From Flavonifractor sp963557075 (GTDB lineage: Bacteria > Bacillota > Clostridia > Oscillospirales > Oscillospiraceae), in the NCBI GenBank assembly GCA_963557075.1, contig CAUWDA010000068.1:1-11065 (forward strand): DNA of 11,065 nt. Reading direction: 5' to 3'. Of this stretch, positions 5,502 through 11,065 are shown in pieces. A program made the translations under genes and the position numbers. The first letter of the stretch is position 1; the number at the start of each line of letters is the position of its first letter. Below the pieces are notes generated by a model. The model ran no database searches, was not told the DNA's origin, and worked only from the letters and a program-made list of their open reading frames with translations.

Positions 5502-6212
5502 TCACTCCTCCAGCTTGCTTCGCAGCCGCTCCACTGCCCGCCGCTCCAGCCGGGACACCTGGACCTGGCTCACCCCCAGGATGCGGGCGGCCCGCTCCTG
5601 GGTCAGGCCCCGGTAGTAGCGCAGCAGGATCACTTGCCGCTCCCGCTCCGGCAGAGCCGCCACCGCCCCCCGCAGAGCCTCCCGTTCCACCACCGTGTCC
5701 TCCATCCCGTCGGTGCCCAGAGCGCTCTCCAGGGTGAGTCCGTCCCCCGTCTCCATCTGGAGGGAAGCGACCGGCAGACCTGCCTCCTCGGCGGCAGCGA
5801 TCTCCTCCGGCTCCAGCCCGGTCTCCTGGGCAAGCTGGGACAACGTAGGCTCCCGGCCCAGGGCGGCGGTCAGCGCCTCTCTCGCCCTGCGGATGACCGC
5901 CGCCCGCTCCTTCAGCCCCCGGCTGACCTTGATGGCTCCGTCGTCCCGCAGATACCGGCGGATCTCCCCGGCGATCTTGGGCACGGCATAGGTGGAGAAC
6001 TGACAGCCAAAGGCGGGGTCAAAGCCCCGCACCGCCTTGACAAAGCCCAGGCAGCCCAGCTGATACAGGTCCTCCGGGTCGGTCCCCCTGCCGTAATAGC
6101 GGCGCACAATGGACCAAATCAACCCTCCATTCTCCTCGATGAGACGGGTGCAGGCCTCGTTGTCCCCCCTGCGGGCCTCCTCCAGCAGATCGGGGGTATC
6201 TGCCACGCTCAT
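5502..6212 (-). CDS. sigF: RNA polymerase sporulation sigma factor SigF
   Basis: The 236-residue sigma-70-family protein is of the sporulation SigF/SigG size class. Region 2 is clear: IWSIVRRYYGRGTDPEDLYQLGCLGFVKAVRGFD, then FSTYAVPKIAGEIRRYLRDDG, which binds core enzyme and the -10 element. Region 3 follows (IKVSRGLKERAAVIRRA and LSQLAQETGLEPEEI). Region 4 has the helix-turn-helix LTQERAARILGVSQVQVSRLERRA at the C-terminus. SigF directs early forespore transcription and is held inactive by SpoIIAB. Assignment as SigF rather than SigG rests mainly on its position as third gene of spoIIAA-spoIIAB-sigF. The start ATG overlaps the spoIIAB stop (ATGA, 6212-6209) and is preceded by GGGAGGG, so translation is coupled. 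The operon ends at the hairpin at 5466-5484. Confidence 0.95.
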   Translation of the reverse strand: MSVADTPDLLEEARRGDNEACTRLIEENGGLIWSIVRRYYGRGTDPEDLYQLGCLGFVKAVRGFDPAFGCQFSTYAVPKIAGEIRRYLRDDGAIKVSRGLKERAAVIRRAREALTAALGREPTLSQLAQETGLEPEEIAAAEEAGLPVASLQMETGDGLTLESALGTDGMEDTVVEREALRGAVAALPERERQVILLRYYRGLTQERAARILGVSQVQVSRLERRAVERLRSKLEE

Positions 6213-6652
6213 CCGGTCCCTCCCATCCGGCGGGAGATCCGGCGGCGCATCGTGACAGCGGTGCCGCGGCCCGGCTCGGAGCGCACCTTTACCTGATCCA
6301 TGAAGCTCTCCATAATGGTAAAGCCCATACCGCTGCGCTCTTCCCCGCCGGTGGTATACATGGGGCGGCGGGCCTGCTCTATGTCGGGTATCCCCACGCC
6401 CCGGTCCTTGATGCGGATCTCCAGGGTGTTGTCCTCAAAGATCCGCAGCCGCATCTGGACCGGTCCCAGCCGGTCCGGATAGGCGTGGACGATGCAGTTG
6501 GTCACCGCCTCGCTGACGGCAGTTTTGATGTCGTTGACCTCCTCCAGCGTGGGGTCCATCTGGGCAGCGAAGCAGGCCGCTGTGGCCCGGGCAAAGCTCT
6601 CGTTGGACGAGCGGCTGAGAAAGGCCGCCGTGACCTCATTGATGGGTTTCAT
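6209..6652 (-). CDS. spoIIAB: Anti-sigma F factor and serine kinase SpoIIAB
   Basis: The 147-residue GHKL-fold kinase contains NESFARATAACFAAQMDP near the N-terminus (Arg22 in SFAR matches the Bacillus residue that contacts SigF). The N-box is SEAVTNCIVHAY (Glu48, Asn52), followed by KDRGVGIPD (Asp83) and the glycine-rich ERSGMGFTIMESFMD (106-120). It binds and inhibits SigF in the predivisional cell and phosphorylates SpoIIAA with ATP. Start choice: an in-frame ATG at 6661 lies only 3 bases after AAGGAG, whereas ATG 6652 is 9 bases from a GAGG and gives an N-terminus of about the same length as in Bacillus, so 6652 is preferred; the longer form adds three residues. The gene overlaps sigF by 4 bases and lies 38 bases after spoIIAA. 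Confidence 0.95.
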   Translation of the reverse strand: MKPINEVTAAFLSRSSNESFARATAACFAAQMDPTLEEVNDIKTAVSEAVTNCIVHAYPDRLGPVQMRLRIFEDNTLEIRIKDRGVGIPDIEQARRPMYTTGGEERSGMGFTIMESFMDQVKVRSEPGRGTAVTMRRRISRRMGGTG

Positions 6653-6690
6653 GATGTACATCCTCTCCTTCTGTGATTTGGCCCGGCGGC

Positions 6691-7005
6691 CTATTGCCCG
6701 GACGACAGCGGGATCAGCCGGTCCACCCCCGCCGCCCGCAGCACCTTGCCCGCCTGTTCCGGCACGTGGATCACCTCCATGCGCCCCTCCAGCTCCCCCA
6801 TCCGGCGGCTGGCCCGCAGCAGGATGGCGATGCCGGAACTGTCCATGAAGCTGACGCCCCCCAGGTCCAGAGTCAGCGTCCGGGGCATAATCAGGTCCAG
6901 CTGCCCCATCAGCTCCCTCAGGATCTCTCTGGCCCGGTGGTGGTCCACCTCTCCTTCAATGGCCGCGTACAGCGCCCGGCCCTCTGCCTTGCAGGTCACT
7001 GCCAT
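6691..7005 (-). CDS. spoIIAA: Anti-anti-sigma F factor SpoIIAA
   Basis: The 104-residue STAS-domain protein has the two diagnostic SpoIIAA motifs: GEVDHHRA near residue 18 and SFMDSSGI at 52-59. Ser56 aligns with the Bacillus serine that SpoIIAB phosphorylates. Unphosphorylated SpoIIAA displaces SigF from SpoIIAB in the forespore after SpoIIE dephosphorylates it; spoIIE is not in this window. The ATG at 7005 has a G-run (7013-7018) as ribosome binding site, lacking the usual AGGAGG core, which suggests modest translation. It is the first gene of the sigma-F operon; see the entries for the promoter and hairpin just upstream. Confidence 0.95.
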   Translation of the reverse strand: MAVTCKAEGRALYAAIEGEVDHHRAREILRELMGQLDLIMPRTLTLDLGGVSFMDSSGIAILLRASRRMGELEGRMEVIHVPEQAGKVLRAAGVDRLIPLSSGQ

Positions 7006-7024
7006 GGCTTGTCCCCCCAGTCAC

Positions 7025-7066
7025 AAAAAAATCGTGGTATGCCAACTTTTGGCATACCACGATTTT
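7025..7066 (-). terminator. Strong terminator hairpin between the lipoprotein gene and spoIIAA
   Basis: An 18-bp perfect stem (7028-7045 with 7049-7066) has a 3-base loop. On the - strand it is followed by seven T (7031-7025, partly shared with the stem base). It lies 33 bases beyond the lipoprotein stop codon and only 19 bases before the spoIIAA start, so it should insulate spoIIAA from upstream transcription. On the + strand there is only a TTTT after the stem. Confidence 0.9.
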
Positions 7067-7095
7067 ATCATAGTTCTATTCCGCTTTTTGTCGAA
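7067..7095 (-). promoter_or_regulatory. Candidate spoIIA promoter with overlapping Spo0A box
   Basis: The + strand carries TGTCGAA at 7089-7095, an exact match to the established Spo0A-binding consensus (TGTCGAA/TGNCGAA). Read on the - strand, the same bases supply TCGACA (7094-7089) as a -35-like box. It is followed by a 16-base spacer and TATGAT (7072-7067) as a -10. The arrangement resembles Spo0A-activated sigma-A promoters such as spoIIG rather than the sigma-H promoter of Bacillus spoIIA; no convincing sigma-H promoter was found. The predicted start near 7060 falls inside the terminator stem. Confidence 0.7.
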
Positions 7096-7099
7096 CAGC

Positions 7100-7855
7100 T
7101 CAACGGACCAGGGAGAAACTGGTAAAAATCCACTTCTCCCCTACCTTCTCATAGGGGAAGTCGAAGGTCAGCATATCCACCACTGCGCCCTCCTGCTCCG
7201 GGTCCACCACTTCAACCGTCACCCGGACCACACGGCGATTGGGGTCGCCCTCCCGCAGGACCTGGGCACTCTCGGCGCCCCGGGTGACATCGGTGCCCCG
7301 GCCTCCCTCCAGGCCATAGAGCGCCCCGTCCACATCGATATACCGAACGCCGTCATAGGGCAGCAGCATCTCCACCAAGTCGTCGGAGAACAGGTTCTTC
7401 AGGTAGCCCCGCAGGCTGGCGGTACTGTCGATCCCCGGGTAGTCCACCCGGTAATAGGTCTGGCCATCCACCTCCCGGCTATCCGCCATGTCCAAAGGCA
7501 GGGTCTCCACCTGGAACCACCAGAAGGCCTCCACTGCGGAGCGGTAGGCAGCCAACACTGTCTCGTCGTCCGGGCCCACATCCTCCGCAGCGGTGGCGGT
7601 GGGCTCCGGCTCGGCGGCGGGCGTGGCAGACGGTTCCGCGGACGGCTCGGCGGATGTCACCGGAACTGTTGGGCTCACCAGAGAAGCCGTGGGGACCGGC
7701 AGCACAGCGGAGGGCTCCGGCGGGCGGCTCTCCTCCACCTCGGGCAGCGCAGAAGCCGCAGGCGATTCGGTGACAGTCGCCTCGGTATCCCGGCAGCCGC
7801 CGGTACAGCCGCCCAACAGCAGCAGCAATAGTAACAGCGGGACCAGCCGTTTCAT
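7100..7855 (-). CDS. Lipoprotein with IseA/YoeB-like C-terminal domain
   Basis: The 251-residue protein has a lipoprotein signal (MKRLVP, a run of eight Leu, then GGC with Cys17 as lipidation site), so it is anchored to the outer face of the membrane. Residues about 18-92 are a low-complexity linker rich in Pro, Ser, Ala, Glu and Thr, with SAEPSAEPSATPAAEPEP-type repeats. The C-terminal domain (about 95-251) contains TYYRVDYPGID, LRGYLKNLFSDDLVEMLL, YIDVDGALYGLEGGRGTD and a final TFDFPYEKVGEKWIFTSF. This order resembles IseA (YoeB), a secreted inhibitor of NlpC/P60 DL-endopeptidases in Bacillus; I base this on remembered layout, not an alignment. The start is fixed by AAGGAGG (7864-7870) eight bases upstream and by the lipobox. 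It has its own promoter (7915-7943) and its transcript ends at the 7025-7066 hairpin. Confidence 0.85.
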   Translation of the reverse strand: MKRLVPLLLLLLLLGGCTGGCRDTEATVTESPAASALPEVEESRPPEPSAVLPVPTASLVSPTVPVTSAEPSAEPSATPAAEPEPTATAAEDVGPDDETVLAAYRSAVEAFWWFQVETLPLDMADSREVDGQTYYRVDYPGIDSTASLRGYLKNLFSDDLVEMLLPYDGVRYIDVDGALYGLEGGRGTDVTRGAESAQVLREGDPNRRVVRVTVEVVDPEQEGAVVDMLTFDFPYEKVGEKWIFTSFSLVR

Positions 7856-7914
7856 GGCTCCGCCCTCCTTTCCAGCCCGGGCATACGCCAGCAGGCACAT
7901 TTGCGTTATGGTTT

Positions 7915-7943
7915 ATTGTATCCGATTCTTCTTGCGAGCACAA
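7915..7943 (-). promoter_or_regulatory. Promoter for the lipoprotein gene
   Basis: On the - strand: TTGTGC (7943-7938), a 17-base spacer, TACAAT (7920-7915). The -10 is near consensus, the -35 matches only at TTG. The imperfect repeat CACAA-N6-TTGTG (7939-7954) overlaps the -35 and could be an operator. Confidence 0.58.
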
Positions 7944-7980
7944 CCACAGTTGTGTTACAAAGTATGACAAAACAGGCACA

Positions 7981-8015
7981 GAAACGCCGCCATCCGCATT
8001 CGATGGCGGCGTTTC
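7981..8015 (-). terminator. Hairpin terminator after valS
   Basis: A 14-bp perfect stem (7981-7994 with 8002-8015) has a 7-base loop, 19 bases after the valS stop codon. The following - strand sequence (TGTGCCTGTTTTG) lacks a continuous T-run, so termination may be partial or the hairpin may mainly protect the 3' end. Confidence 0.65.
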
Positions 8016-8034
8016 GCAGTTTTTCAGCTCTTTG

Positions 8035-10686
8035 TCAGCTCAGTGCGGCGGCCGACTCCTCCAGCTTTACCAGCAGAGCCTTCAGCTTGCCGGCCCGCTC
8101 CCGCTCGGCCTCCACCACGTTGGCGGGGGCCTTGTTCACAAAGCCGGGATTATTCAGCTTGGTCTCCAGCTTGTCCAGCTCCTTGCGGTTCTTCTCCAGC
8201 TCTTTCTGGACGCGGGCCTTCTCCTTCTCCAGGTCCACCAGCTCGGCCAGGGGCAGGAAGAGGCGGGCGGCGTGGGTGGTGATGGTGACCATACCCTGAG
8301 CGGACATGGCGTCGTCGCTGCCGGCGTCGGCCACGCCCACCACCGTCACGTCGCTGGCGTAGGCCAGGCGCTTGAGGAAGGGGATTCCCTGCTCAAAGAC
8401 TGACAGTTCCAGCGTGGAGACGGTGATGTGAGCCTTCTTGGAGGGGGGCACGTTCATCTCCGCCCGGCGGGCCCGGACGGCCCGGATGGCGTCCATGATG
8501 AGCTCCATGGCCTTCTCCTCCTCGGGGAAGTCCAGGTTGGCGTGGTGCTCCGGCCACTGCTGGAGCATCAGATAGTCGCCCTGATGGGGGAGCGCCTGCC
8601 AGATCTCCTCGGTGATGAAGGGCATGAAGGGATGGAGCAGCTTGAGGGTCTCGGTGAGCACATAGCACAGCACCTGCTGGGCCCGCACCTTGGAGTCCTC
8701 GTCATCCCCCTGGAGCCGGGTCTTGGTCAGCTCGATATACCAGTCACAGTAGTCGTCCCAGATGAAGTCGTACACCTTCTGGGCGGCCACGCCCAGCTCA
8801 TAGCGCTCCATATTCTCGGTGATCTCGGGGATCACGCTGTTGAGCTTGGACAGGATCCACTTGTCCTCCAGCTCCAGCTTCTCGGGCAGCTCGCACTTGT
8901 CAATGGTGAGATTCATCATCAGGAAGCGGCTGGCGTTCCAGATCTTGTTGGCGAAGTTGCGCATGGCCTCACACCGCTCGGTGTAGAAGCGCATATCGTT
9001 TCCGGGGGAGTTGCCGGTGACCAGGTTGAAGCGCAGGGCATCAGCGCCGTACTGGTTGGCCATCTCCAGAGGATCGATGCCGTTGCCCAGGCTCTTGGAC
9101 ATCTTGCGGCCCTTGTCGTCCCGCACCAGGCCGTGGATAAACACGGTGTGGAAGGGGGGCTTTCCGGTGTGCTCGCAGCCGGAGAAGATCATACGGGCCA
9201 CCCAGAAGAAGATGATGTCATAGCCGGTGACCAGCACGTCGGTGGGATAGAAGTACTTGTAGTCCTCGCTCTCCTCGTCGGGCCAGCCCAGGGTGGAGAA
9301 GGGCCACAGGGCGGAGGAGAACCAGGTGTCCAGCACGTCCTCCTCCTGCTTGATGTTATGGGAATGGCAGTGCTCGCACTCGGTGGGATCGTCCTCAGAC
9401 ACAGTGATGTGGCCGCACTCCTGGCAGGTCCAGGCGGGGATCTGGTGGCCCCACCACAGCTGACGGGAGATGCACCAGTCATGGACGTTCTCCATCCAGT
9501 TGGTGTAGGTCTTGGAGAAGCGCTCGGGGACGAACTTGACCTCCCCCTCATTGACCACCCGCAGGGCCTCCTCGGCCAGGGGCTTCATCTTCACGAACCA
9601 CTGGGCGGAGATGAGGGGCTCCACGTCGTTGTGGCAGCGGTAGCAGGTGCCCACGTTGTGCTGGTGAGGCTCCACCTTCACCAGCCAGCCGCCCTCCTCC
9701 AGGTCGGCCACAATGGCCTTCCGGGCCTCGTAGCGGTCCATACCGGAGTACTTGCCGTACCCCTCCACCACCTTGCCGTTGTCGTCCAGCACCCGGATGG
9801 TCTCCAGGTTCTGCCGCAGACCCACCTCAAAGTCGTTGGGGTCGTGGGCGGGGGTCATCTTCACGCAGCCGGTGCCGAACTCCATGTCCACATACTCGTC
9901 GGCCACGATGGGCATCTCGCGGCCCACCAGGGGCAGGATGCACTTCTTACCCACGATGTCCTTGTACCGTTCGTCGTTGGGGTTGACCGCCACGCCGGTA
10001 TCGCCCAGCATGGTCTCGGGCCGGGTGGTGGCCACGATGACGTACCGGCCCTCCTCCCCCTGGATGGGGTAGCGGATGTGCCAGAAGGAGCCGGGCTTGT
10101 CCTGATACTCCACCTCGGCGTCGGACAGGGCGGTGACGCAGTTGGGGCACCAGTTGATGATGCGGCTGCCCTTGTAGATCAGGCCCTTTTTGTACAGGGA
10201 GACAAACACATGGCGGACGGCCTTGCTGAGGCCCTCATCCATGGTGAAGCGGGAGCGGCTCCAGTCGCAGGAGGCGCCCAGCTTCTTCTGCTGCTCCACG
10301 ATGCGGTTGCCGTACTTGTGCTTCCAGTCCCACACCCGCTCCAGGAATTTCTCCCGGCCCAGGTCATAGCGGGACAGGCCCTCGTTCTTGCGCAGCTCCT
10401 CCTCCACCTTGATCTGGGTGGCGATACCGGCGTGGTCGGTGCCGGGGAGCCACAGGGCGGCGTAGCCCTGCATCCGCTTGAAGCGGGTCAGAATGTCCTG
10501 GAGGGTGGAGTCCATGGCATGGCCCATGTGAAGCTGACCGGTGACGTTGGGGGGCGGCATGACGATGGTGAAGGGCTTCTTGTCGGGGTCGCGGTGGCCC
10601 TCAAAGCAGCCGTTGCTCTCCCACATCTCGTAGATGCGGCCCTCCACCTCCTGGGGTTCATAAACCTTGGGAAGTTCTTTCTTCAT
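8035..10686 (-). CDS. valS: Valyl-tRNA synthetase
   Basis: The 883-residue class I aminoacyl-tRNA synthetase is full length for ValRS. HMGH (53-56, in PPPNVTGQLHMGH) and KMSKS (528-532) form the ATP-binding site. The CP1 editing domain lies at about 190-345 with TTRPETMLGDTGVAVNP (220-236) and HDPNDFEVG (281-289), which hydrolyses mischarged Thr-tRNA. Four cysteines at 421, 424, 437 and 440 form a likely zinc knuckle. WCISRQLWWGHQIPAW (404-419) is another conserved stretch. The anticodon-binding helical domain lies at about 610-760. The last 70 or so residues form the coiled-coil arm that contacts tRNA. It attaches valine to tRNA-Val in the cytoplasm. ATG 10686 has AAGGAG at 10698-10703. Its leader is a T-box riboswitch, so expression should rise when uncharged tRNA-Val accumulates. 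Confidence 0.98.
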   Translation of the reverse strand: MKKELPKVYEPQEVEGRIYEMWESNGCFEGHRDPDKKPFTIVMPPPNVTGQLHMGHAMDSTLQDILTRFKRMQGYAALWLPGTDHAGIATQIKVEEELRKNEGLSRYDLGREKFLERVWDWKHKYGNRIVEQQKKLGASCDWSRSRFTMDEGLSKAVRHVFVSLYKKGLIYKGSRIINWCPNCVTALSDAEVEYQDKPGSFWHIRYPIQGEEGRYVIVATTRPETMLGDTGVAVNPNDERYKDIVGKKCILPLVGREMPIVADEYVDMEFGTGCVKMTPAHDPNDFEVGLRQNLETIRVLDDNGKVVEGYGKYSGMDRYEARKAIVADLEEGGWLVKVEPHQHNVGTCYRCHNDVEPLISAQWFVKMKPLAEEALRVVNEGEVKFVPERFSKTYTNWMENVHDWCISRQLWWGHQIPAWTCQECGHITVSEDDPTECEHCHSHNIKQEEDVLDTWFSSALWPFSTLGWPDEESEDYKYFYPTDVLVTGYDIIFFWVARMIFSGCEHTGKPPFHTVFIHGLVRDDKGRKMSKSLGNGIDPLEMANQYGADALRFNLVTGNSPGNDMRFYTERCEAMRNFANKIWNASRFLMMNLTIDKCELPEKLELEDKWILSKLNSVIPEITENMERYELGVAAQKVYDFIWDDYCDWYIELTKTRLQGDDEDSKVRAQQVLCYVLTETLKLLHPFMPFITEEIWQALPHQGDYLMLQQWPEHHANLDFPEEEKAMELIMDAIRAVRARRAEMNVPPSKKAHITVSTLELSVFEQGIPFLKRLAYASDVTVVGVADAGSDDAMSAQGMVTITTHAARLFLPLAELVDLEKEKARVQKELEKNRKELDKLETKLNNPGFVNKAPANVVEAERERAGKLKALLVKLEESAAALS

Positions 10687-10711
10687 CTGTTGTTACACTC
10701 CTTTTCGGGGC

Positions 10712-10750
10712 AAAAAAGGTTCGCCCCAAGCTCTTGCTCAGGGCGAACCT
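10712..10750 (-). terminator. Regulated terminator of the valS T-box
   Basis: AGGTTCGCCC (10750-10741 complement) pairs perfectly with GGGCGAACCT (10726-10717 complement) and is followed by TTTTTT (10717-10712) on the - strand. It ends 9 bases before the valS Shine-Dalgarno, so it decides whether valS is transcribed. Confidence 0.92.
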
Positions 10751-10946
10751 GACAGTCCGCGGTACCACCTGAATTTCCCTTGCGGGACACTCATTGCCTC
10801 TGTAACGGGAGAACCCGCCGTCCCCTACTGTGATTCAGGGACAGAGCTCTGGGACGACCTTCCCCCCGCCGCCGGAGAGCCTTGCACCAAACCGGCTCCT
10901 CTCTGTACCTTTCGCGGGGGTACTCCTTCCCTTCCAAGCTGTTTAC
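10712..10946 (-). ncRNA. T-box riboswitch leader of valS (tRNA-Val sensor)
   Basis: The - strand leader of about 235 bases carries the hallmark T-box sequence AGGTGGTACCGCGG (10770-10757). Its TGGT pairs with the NCCA end of uncharged tRNA with discriminator A, as in tRNA-Val. Stem I elements are visible: an AGAGAG segment near 10900, the apical TGGTGCAAGG (about 10890-10880) and an extended 3' side. Candidate valine specifier codons are GTC at 10858-10856 and again at 10855-10853. A Stem III hairpin follows (CGGG-TTCT-CCCG, about 10818-10805). The leader ends in the terminator at 10712-10750, which competes with the antiterminator formed by the T-box. The left boundary is set by the end of the terminator T-run, the right by the predicted transcription start. 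Confidence 0.93.
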
Positions 10947-10952
10947 CATGAC

Positions 10953-10981
10953 AGTATAGGCGAATACAGGCAAATTGTCAA
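10953..10981 (-). promoter_or_regulatory. Sigma-A promoter of the valS leader
   Basis: On the - strand: perfect TTGACA (10981-10976), a 17-base spacer, TATACT (10958-10953). Predicted start near 10946. It is among the closest matches to consensus in the window, as expected for a T-box gene controlled by attenuation rather than at initiation. Confidence 0.9.
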
Positions 10982-11017
10982 GGAAAACGTAACTTAGGAG
11001 GCGGAAAGCGCTGTAGG

Positions 11018-11026
11018 TGTTACAAT
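11018..11026 (+). promoter_or_regulatory. Possible divergent extended -10 promoter at the right edge
   Basis: TGTTACAAT at 11018-11026 has TG plus a TACAAT -10, but the region 17 bases upstream (GAGGCG) is not a -35. The window ends in GAATAGGAGT, which could be the ribosome binding site of a + strand gene just beyond it. The 84 bases between the valS promoter and the window end otherwise hold no gene. Confidence 0.4.
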
Positions 11027-11065
11027 GAAGTGTGACAAATAGAAAAAAAGAAAGCGAATAGGAGT

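Noticed and set aside
7012..7110. Search for a sigma-H promoter (AGGAATT ... GAAT) upstream of spoIIAA
   Set aside because: GCGGAATAG near 7084-7076 only weakly resembles a -35 and has no matching -10 at the right distance; the sigma-A/Spo0A reading fits better.
7951..8025. A possible short + strand RNA: TGTTACAAA as an extended -10 followed by the 7981-8015 hairpin and GCAGTTTTT
   Set aside because: No acceptable -35, the T-run is offset from the stem, and the hairpin is explained as the valS terminator.
8428..10752. A 774-codon open frame on the + strand opposite valS
   Set aside because: It mirrors valS codons (reverse-complement of a GC-rich gene), has His/Gly/Leu/Val-biased composition and no ribosome binding site or family motif, and also runs through the T-box terminator.
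1..11065. CRISPR arrays, transposases, phage genes, toxin-antitoxin or defence systems
   Set aside because: No regularly spaced repeats and no protein with such motifs on either strand.

Overview
The window is GC-rich DNA (roughly 60% by eye) from an endospore-forming Firmicute. It encodes a complete spoIIAA-spoIIAB-sigF cluster, a T-box-controlled valyl-tRNA synthetase, and many Rho-independent terminators with AGGAGG-type ribosome binding sites. The protein sequences look like gut Oscillospiraceae (Flavonifractor/Pseudoflavonifractor-like), but that placement is an impression from sequence style and was not tested by a search.

Left part, + strand (1-3110). The window opens with the last codons of rpoC and its terminator. 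A multi-membrane GT-C-type glycosyltransferase gene follows. A strong sigma-A promoter overlaps that gene's stop codon and drives a two-gene unit: a 96-residue protein of unknown family and a secreted SH3b-SH3b-NlpC/P60 cell-wall endopeptidase. The unit ends at a long perfect-palindrome terminator.

Middle, mostly - strand (3141-5484). A small coiled-coil-type protein converges on the previous unit through a bidirectional terminator. Next comes a gtrB-gtrA pair (membrane-anchored polyprenyl-phosphate glycosyltransferase plus GtrA flippase-like protein) with overlapping genes. An AT-richer island then carries a 56-residue two-segment membrane protein on the + strand with its own promoter and terminator.

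Right part, - strand (5466-11065). The forespore sigma-F operon runs spoIIAA > spoIIAB > sigF. It is preceded by a consensus Spo0A box that overlaps a sigma-A-like -35, and by a terminator hairpin lying between that promoter and spoIIAA. Upstream is a lipoprotein with an IseA/YoeB-like C-terminal domain, then valS with its promoter and T-box leader. A possible divergent promoter sits at the right edge.

How the genes fit together: most of the window is core housekeeping (transcription, Val-tRNA charging) and sporulation commitment. Two looser themes are lipid-linked glycosylation (GT-C gene plus gtrB/gtrA) and cell-wall hydrolysis (NlpC/P60 enzyme plus a possible DL-endopeptidase inhibitor). 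I see no CRISPR array, transposase, phage gene or defence system, and no clear evidence for a wholly new system. The most interesting signals are regulatory: the spoIIA promoter/terminator arrangement, the GTTACA repeats after the 1711 promoter, and the small island at 5064-5484.
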